Assembly (NCBI GenBank): GCA_023432565.1 | Contig: JAEYUL010000086.1 | Span: forward strand, 1 to 10,629 | Length of the DNA stretch: 10,629 nucleotides | Reading direction: 5' to 3' | Source: Actinomycetes bacterium | Lineage (GTDB): Bacteria > Actinomycetota > Actinomycetes > Actinomycetales > Cellulomonadaceae | Part shown: one piece after another, positions 6,045 to 10,629 of the stretch | Layout of the letters: every line of letters starts with the position of its first letter | Numbering within the stretch: position 1 is the first letter of the stretch | Notes under the pieces: model-generated | What the model was told of the DNA's origin: nothing | Databases searched by the model: none | What the model saw: the letters and a program-made list of their open reading frames with translations, nothing else | Program-made: the position numbers and the translations under genes

Positions 6045-9000
6045 TCACCTGACCGTGAGCGTCACGGTCTTCGACGACGCCGCGGTCGTGGCCGTCCCCG
6101 CGTAGCGGACGGTCAGCGAGTGCTTCCCGCGGGCCAGCGTGCTCGGCAGGGTGAGCGTCGCCTTCCCGGTCGTCCCGGAGACCTTGAGCGTCCCCGACGC
6201 GATCACCTTGCCGTTGCGCGTGATCGTGACCTTGCCGGAGGGTGCCGAGGTCGCGCCCTTGACGGTCACCGTGGCCTTGGCCGAGGTGCCCGCCTTCGGC
6301 GTCCAGGTGGTCATCGAGACCGACGTGGTCGTCGAGGACTTCTTCACCGTGCGCGTCACGACCGCCGAGGTGGAGCCGACGAACGCCGAGCTCGACGGCA
6401 CGAAGACCGCCTTGAGCTGGTGCGTGCCGACGCCCAGGGCGACGGACTTCGTCGCAGCGCCCCCGGAGACGGCGGACGAGCCGAGCGACTTCGCGCCGTC
6501 GTAGAAGGTCACGCGGCCGGCCGCAGCGGGCGAGACCGTCGCGGTCAGCGTGGCCTTCTGGCCGTACGACGTGCCGCCCGTCACGGCGAGCTTGGTCGTC
6601 GTCTTCGTCGGGACCGGGACGGTGACGTCCACGACCTGCGCACGGGCCGACCGGGCGTTGTGGTGCTGCAGCACGAGCAGCTTGCCGCTCGTCGCGGTGG
6701 CCGAGCGGTGCACCCCGATCGTGCCCGGCGCTCCGACGGCCGGCACGAGCAGGTTCTCGTCGGTCTCGAACCAGAACGGCGGCGCGTACGGGTCGACCGT
6801 GAACGGCGCGACCGCGTCGACGACGTAGTCACGGGCGTAGTTCGAGTACGTCCACACGGAGACCGTGGGGGTCGCACCCGGCGTGATGCCCGCGTACACC
6901 AGACCGATCGGCGCGACCAGGACGTTGCTGTCGAACAGCCCGCCGTCCATGGCGATCACACCGTTGGCGAGCTGGACGTCGATCGGTCCGTCGCTCGGGT
7001 CGCCGTGCAGGTCGTACGTCGAGACGACCGTGAGGTCGACCTCGGGGTCGAGCTTGGTGACGATCGACTGCAGGTCGTCCTCGCCGTCGCCGTCGATGTC
7101 GATGTCGATGACCGGGATGACGGCGGTGCCGATCGAGGCCCAGTCGCCGTCGGTCGCGATGCCGATGTTGAGCGTCGCCCAGTCCTCGTCCAGCTCCAGC
7201 GCGTCGACGTACGGCGCGTTGGAGGACCAGCCGACGTACCGCAGGTCGCCCGAGGCGATCGCGGACGCGGACGTGGTCAGCGACGCGTCGGCCTCGAGCC
7301 GGGGGCTCGTGGCCGCGAGGATCAGCGGCGAGGTGAGCGACGTCCAGCCGCCGTCGTCCACGCCGCGACCCGTCAGGGTGAGGTCGGCCGTCGTCGACGT
7401 GCCGGAGAACGCGACGTCCGAGGCGTGCAGGTCGGCGACGAGGCGCGGCGCGGCCTGCACGGGCACCCGCAGCTCCTGGTCGTCGTCCGTGGACGTCAGC
7501 ACGACGCGACCGGACAGGGTCGTGACGTACTCGCGCGGCAGCTCGTACTGGAAGTCGTCCTGCGTCGGGTCGATCTCGCGCTCGAGCGTGCTCGGGTCGA
7601 GCGTGAGCGTCAGGGTGAGCGTGACGGCCTTGCCGCCTGCCGGAACCGTGACCTGAGCGGGCGTGACGGTGATCCCGGCACCACCCGCGGTCGACGCCGC
7701 GACGAACGCGGTGTCGTACGTGCGCGCCTCGTCACCGAAGTTGCGCACCGTGACGGTGGCCTTCTTGGTGACGACCGTGTCGGCCACGTCGACGACACCG
7801 AACGCGACGGACGTGAGCAGCTCGTCGTTCGAGGCGTAGGCGATCACGTCGGTCTCGACGGCCGCGCGCGCGTCGACCCGCCCGGAGCCGACCCGCTCGG
7901 GACCGTACGCCAGGCCCTCGCCGTTCGGCTCGGTCGTGACGTCGTGCGTCGCGGTGTTCATGACCGCGGCCTTGACCTGCGGCGCGGTCCAGCCGGGGTT
8001 GGCGCCGCGGACGAGCGCGGCGATGCCGGCCACGTGCGGGGTCGCCATCGAGGTGCCGGACAGCACGTGCCCCGCGGTGCCACCGCCGGACGCGGCGGAC
8101 AGGATGCCGGTGCCGGGCGCGGCGACGTCGGGCTTGACGATCCCGAGCGAGCCGTGCACGCCGCGCGACGAGCCGGAGTTCAGCAGGTCGCCGGCGCCGT
8201 CCTGAGTCCCGCGCATCGCCAGGCTCGGGCCGATCTGCAGGGACAGCGTCCCGGCCTGCACCTCGGGGAGCAGCGCCTCGGTGGCCGACGCCGTCAGCTG
8301 GATGCCCGGGATCGCCGCGTTGCCCGCGATGCCCGCGGAGAACACGGCGACGTCGGTCGGCAGCAGCACGCCCACCGCGCCCGCGTTCGAGGCGTTGGCG
8401 AAGCGCTGGGCCGAGCCGCAGTTGCGCGCCGGGGTCTCGTCCCACCACAGGTAGGCGATCTTGCCGGCCACGGCCGTGGTCTGCTCGCCGGTGAACGGCT
8501 GGCACCCGTCGAACGTCGCGCCCAGGTAGGCGACCTGCGCGGTCACGTCGTCGCCTGCGTACGCCACCGAGTTCTGCCCGGCGAAGAGCGTGCCGACGAG
8601 CGCGTCGTCGGACGCTGCGGCGACCTTGGCGGCGTCGAGCACGGGAGCCGCGACCGAGTTGGCGACCGTGAGCGAGCTCGCGGCGTTGCCCGGCGCACCG
8701 CCGACGTCGGTGATGTCGCCCGCGTTGCCGGACGCGACCGCGACGACGACGCCGAGCCTGGTCAGCTCGTCGACGAGCACGTTGTCGGGGTCGTCGGAGG
8801 GGGAGCCGTCGGAGCCGAGGGACATGTTCACGACGTCCACGTGGTCGGACAGGTCGCCGTCGCCGTTCGGGTCGGCTGCGCGGTCGAGCGCCAGGCTCGT
8901 GAGGTTCGTCGAGCCGCCGATGTCGCCGAAGACCTTGAAGGCCCACAGCGTCGCGCCCGGCGCGGAGCCAGGACCGACCTTCCAGCCGGACAGGTCGGTG

Positions 9001-9905
9001 AGGGTCGAGTAGTCGCCGTCGAACGTCTCGCCCTCGGGGGTCACGCCATAGGCGGCCGCGGAGCCGGCCACGTGCGTGCCGTGACCGGAGTTGGGGGAGG
9101 TCGCCAGCGAGTCGATGGGGTTGGCGTCGGGCGCCGGGACGTCGGTCGAGCCGTACTCCTCGAGGCCTGCGTCGTACAGCGGGCCGGCGAAGTCGTAGCC
9201 GCCGGCGTACTTGGTCGCGTCGTACCACGCCGGGTCGACGGCCTGCGTGCCGTCCTCGCCGTACGCGGTCTCGTACGCGGCCTCGGTCCCCGCTCCGCCG
9301 AAGGCAGCGTGGGTGTAGTCCAGCCCGGTGTCGATGATCGCGATGCTGACGCCCTCGCCGGTCTGGCCCGTGTCCTGCCACGTCTGCAGCGCGCGCGTGA
9401 ACGCGTCCGTGCCGGCGGCCGCAGGCCGCTTGGGGGAGACCCGGTAGATCGCCGTGACCTCGTCGGAGTCCGCCAGGGCGGCGATACGGGCGGCGTCGCC
9501 CGTGACCAGCGTCCCGGCCATGAGGTTCGTCAGGGTGCCGAGCCGCTTCGGTGCGGCGGTGCCGGCGTTCTTCTCGGTGAGCTCGGCGGGAACGACGTCC
9601 GCGGCGAGCTCCTCGGTGGCAGCCGCGGCAGCGAGGACGGCGTCGGCGCCCTCGTCGGCGACGTCGACGCCCGCCTCGGTCGCGAGCTGCACGACAGCCG
9701 TGACCTGGCCCTCGTCACCCGCGAGCCCGATGAGCTTGCGGGCGTCGGCGAGCGTGGTGCGCACGAGCGAGGGGTCGGGGCGAGACGCGGCCGGCGTCGA
9801 GCCGGTGGGTGCCGCGGACGCGGGGATGGCGAGCAGAGCGCTGGTCAGGGCGACCGACACCGCAGTGGTGGACGCCAGGAAAGAGCGCCGAAGTGGTCGT
9901 GACAT
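6045..9905 (-). CDS. Secreted multidomain S8 (subtilisin-like) serine protease with PA and Ig-like domains
   Basis: 1286-residue exported endopeptidase. A Sec signal peptide (MSRPLRRSFLAS..., cleavage near A31/A32) precedes a probable propeptide (about 33-165). The catalytic domain shows Asp192 (IAIIDTGLDYTH), His275 (NSGHGTHVAG), oxyanion Asn394 (ASGNAGD) and Ser619 (LSGTSMATPHVAG). A PA domain is inserted at about 445-555 and holds the only cysteines, C468 and C496, a likely disulfide. Asp-rich loops at 345-354 (DPNGDGDLSD) and 933-944 (DIDIDGDGEDD) look calcium-binding. An Fn3-like beta domain follows near 699-770, then a long beta-rich region (about 800-1095), then two Ig-like (Big_3-type) repeats at about 1102-1187 and 1190-1286. 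No LPxTG or C-terminal helix is present, so the enzyme is probably released. The start at 9905 has AAGGGA five bases upstream; an in-frame ATG at 9938 is rejected because it precedes both this site and the signal peptide. Confidence 0.95.
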   Translation of the reverse strand: MSRPLRRSFLASTTAVSVALTSALLAIPASAAPTGSTPAASRPDPSLVRTTLADARKLIGLAGDEGQVTAVVQLATEAGVDVADEGADAVLAAAAATEELAADVVPAELTEKNAGTAAPKRLGTLTNLMAGTLVTGDAARIAALADSDEVTAIYRVSPKRPAAAGTDAFTRALQTWQDTGQTGEGVSIAIIDTGLDYTHAAFGGAGTEAAYETAYGEDGTQAVDPAWYDATKYAGGYDFAGPLYDAGLEEYGSTDVPAPDANPIDSLATSPNSGHGTHVAGSAAAYGVTPEGETFDGDYSTLTDLSGWKVGPGSAPGATLWAFKVFGDIGGSTNLTSLALDRAADPNGDGDLSDHVDVVNMSLGSDGSPSDDPDNVLVDELTRLGVVVAVASGNAGDITDVGGAPGNAASSLTVANSVAAPVLDAAKVAAASDDALVGTLFAGQNSVAYAGDDVTAQVAYLGATFDGCQPFTGEQTTAVAGKIAYLWWDETPARNCGSAQRFANASNAGAVGVLLPTDVAVFSAGIAGNAAIPGIQLTASATEALLPEVQAGTLSLQIGPSLAMRGTQDGAGDLLNSGSSRGVHGSLGIVKPDVAAPGTGILSAASGGGTAGHVLSGTSMATPHVAGIAALVRGANPGWTAPQVKAAVMNTATHDVTTEPNGEGLAYGPERVGSGRVDARAAVETDVIAYASNDELLTSVAFGVVDVADTVVTKKATVTVRNFGDEARTYDTAFVAASTAGGAGITVTPAQVTVPAGGKAVTLTLTLTLDPSTLEREIDPTQDDFQYELPREYVTTLSGRVVLTSTDDDQELRVPVQAAPRLVADLHASDVAFSGTSTTADLTLTGRGVDDGGWTSLTSPLILAATSPRLEADASLTTSASAIASGDLRYVGWSSNAPYVDALELDEDWATLNIGIATDGDWASIGTAVIPVIDIDIDGDGEDDLQSIVTKLDPEVDLTVVSTYDLHGDPSDGPIDVQLANGVIAMDGGLFDSNVLVAPIGLVYAGITPGATPTVSVWTYSNYARDYVVDAVAPFTVDPYAPPFWFETDENLLVPAVGAPGTIGVHRSATATSGKLLVLQHHNARSARAQVVDVTVPVPTKTTTKLAVTGGTSYGQKATLTATVSPAAAGRVTFYDGAKSLGSSAVSGGAATKSVALGVGTHQLKAVFVPSSSAFVGSTSAVVTRTVKKSSTTTSVSMTTWTPKAGTSAKATVTVKGATSAPSGKVTITRNGKVIASGTLKVSGTTGKATLTLPSTLARGKHSLTVRYAGTATTAASSKTVTLTVR

Positions 9906-9910
9906 GCGTG

Positions 9911-9916
9911 TCCCTT
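9911..9916 (-). promoter_or_regulatory. Ribosome binding site of the protease gene
   Basis: On the minus strand this reads AAGGGA, with five bases before the ATG at 9905. It supports that codon, which also opens a typical signal peptide. Confidence 0.6.
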
Positions 9917-9993
9917 CGTGTTCACCGGGACGCCTCACGGCGCCGGCCGACGACGAGCGAGGGCCGGCGTGGGCGTGGGCCGCACGTTACTGA

Positions 9994-10022
9994 TGAGTAG
10001 GACGTGCGTGTGCGCAGTTCAC
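9994..10022 (-). promoter_or_regulatory. Weak candidate promoter of the protease, in an AT-richer patch
   Basis: On the minus strand GTGAAC (10017-10022) and TACTCA (9994-9999) are 17 bases apart, a sigma-70-like spacing. Each hexamer matches the consensus poorly. The stretch 9985-10060 is clearly less GC-rich than its surroundings and is the most promoter-like part of the 257-base divergent gap. Confidence 0.25.
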
Positions 10023-10148
10023 GCGATCGCAACCAACCTGAGTCCCAAGAGACCCCGTCGTCCCGAGGGGTGGACGCCGAGCGGCCCTGCGTGCCCGCCG
10101 ACCGCCGTCGCGCGGGCGCGCCGGGGCGGGCGGGCGCGCGTCGTGGTC

Positions 10149-10154
10149 GACAAT
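10149..10154 (+). promoter_or_regulatory. Candidate -10 box for a leaderless RNase HI mRNA
   Basis: GACAAT differs from TATAAT at two positions and ends eight bases before the ATG at 10163. No Shine-Dalgarno sequence precedes the ATG, so a leaderless or nearly leaderless transcript is likely. No -35 box is visible. Confidence 0.4.
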
Positions 10155-10162
10155 GGTCGGCG

Positions 10163-10629
10163 ATGATCACCGTGAGCACCGACGGCTCCTGCCTGCGCAA
10201 CCCCGGGGGTGCGATCGGGTGGGCCTGGGCCAACCACGACGGCACGAGCGACAGCGGCGGTGCCGCGTCCGGCACCAACCAGATCGCCGAGCTGACCGCC
10301 GTCCTCGAGGCCGTGCGCGCCCACCCCGGCGACGAGCCGCTGCGCATCGAGGCCGACTCGCAGTACGCGATCAAGTGCTCCTCGGAATGGGTGCACGGAT
10401 GGCGGCGCAGGGGGTGGCGCACGGCCGGCGGCGGGCCAGTGCAGAACCTCGCGCTCGTGCAGGCGATCGACCGTGCGATCGCCGAGCGGCCCGGTCCGGT
10501 GACGTTCGCGTGGGTCCGGGGGCACCGCGGCGACCGGTTCAACGAGCGCGCCGACGAGCTCGCGGGCATCGCCGCGCGCGCGGCACGCGACGGGCTGCTC
10601 CCGCCCGCCGCCGCGGGGCGGGGCGCGCC
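10163..10629 (+). CDS. rnhA: Ribonuclease HI (3' end outside window)
   Basis: Endonuclease that cuts the RNA strand of RNA/DNA hybrids, such as primers and R-loops, using two metal ions. The first 155 residues are present and no stop is reached. All four catalytic acids are in place: D7 (STDGSCLRNPGGAIGWAW), E43 (QIAELTAVLEAV), D65 (IEADSQYAIK) and D131 (FNERADELA). The metal-loop histidine is H121 (WVRGHRGD). The basic-protrusion segment WVHGWRRRGWRTAGGGPVQN (76-95) is also conserved, which marks the RNase HI rather than HII type. The core is complete by about residue 140; the Ala/Pro/Gly-rich sequence after it shows that the protein extends past the usual HI length, and what follows cannot be seen. 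The ATG is supported by its closeness to the motif D7 and by the -10-like box upstream. The gene is divergent from the protease. Confidence 0.93.
   Translation, partial: MITVSTDGSCLRNPGGAIGWAWANHDGTSDSGGAASGTNQIAELTAVLEAVRAHPGDEPLRIEADSQYAIKCSSEWVHGWRRRGWRTAGGGPVQNLALVQAIDRAIAERPGPVTFAWVRGHRGDRFNERADELAGIAARAARDGLLPPAAAGRGA

Larger units (their letters stand above)
9906..10162. other. Divergent intergenic region between protease and RNase HI
   Basis: It holds the protease ribosome site, the weak protease promoter candidate, an 8-base palindrome GCGATCGC (10022-10029), a very GC-rich stretch (10081-10145) and the RNase HI -10 box. No small gene with a ribosome site, RNA gene or long repeat is seen. 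Confidence 0.6.

Noticed and set aside
7081..7113. Short GTCGAT-like hexamer repeats as a regulatory or unstable repeat
   Set aside because: They encode the Asp/Ile/Gly loop of the protease and number only about three units; coding explains them.
6039..9902. Uninterrupted 1287-codon plus-strand reading frame opposite the whole protease gene
   Set aside because: It is in codon register with the protease, so its stops would need the sense codons TTA, CTA or TCA, which GC-rich genomes hardly use. Its translation is Arg/Gly-rich without any recognisable domain, while the minus strand encodes an intact S8 protease.
4348..10629. Exonuclease plus RNase HI as a primer-removal gene cluster
   Set aside because: Two minus-strand genes totalling over 4 kb separate them and each seems to have its own promoter; proximity is probably coincidental.

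Overview
The window is very GC-rich. Its genes have strongly G/C-ending codons, several GTG starts and several start codons with a -10-like hexamer directly in front of them. This suggests a high-GC actinobacterium, most likely of the Micrococcales (Cellulomonas-like). That placement is an inference from composition and protein style, not from a marker gene.

Layout. (1) Positions 3-1133, plus strand: a ParA/MinD-type P-loop ATPase with a low-complexity N-terminus and an unusual Walker A motif; its true start may lie left of the window. (2) Positions 1134-3557, plus strand: a two-gene module. An ECF-like sigma-70 factor (1266-1949) is followed by a single-pass membrane protein with a large outer domain (2095-3471), and the module ends in a hairpin terminator (3523-3557). 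The same two-part element, TGCAAGA-N14-GACACAG, lies upstream of both genes with identical spacing. (3) Positions 3648-4280: a seven-helix membrane protein. (4) Positions 4348-5313: a stand-alone 5'-3' exonuclease of the PolA N-terminal domain type, apparently from a leaderless transcript. (5) Positions 5359-5919, minus strand: a small single-pass membrane protein of unknown function. (6) Positions 6045-9905, minus strand: a large secreted S8 (subtilisin-like) protease with a PA domain, Ca-binding-type Asp loops and two C-terminal Ig-like repeats. (7) From 10163, plus strand: ribonuclease HI, cut off by the right edge of the window.

How the genes may work together. The sigma factor and the membrane protein look like a signalling pair. 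The repeated element could be the promoter the sigma factor recognises, which would make the module autoregulated; this is inferred. The exonuclease and RNase HI are both enzymes of the kind used on RNA primers and RNA/DNA hybrids, but they lie on either side of two opposite-strand genes and are not an operon. The protease is an exported enzyme with no wall-sorting signal. No RNA genes, insertion sequences, CRISPR arrays or attachment sites were seen. Apart from the sigma/membrane-protein module and its repeated element, the region looks like ordinary chromosomal housekeeping and accessory content.
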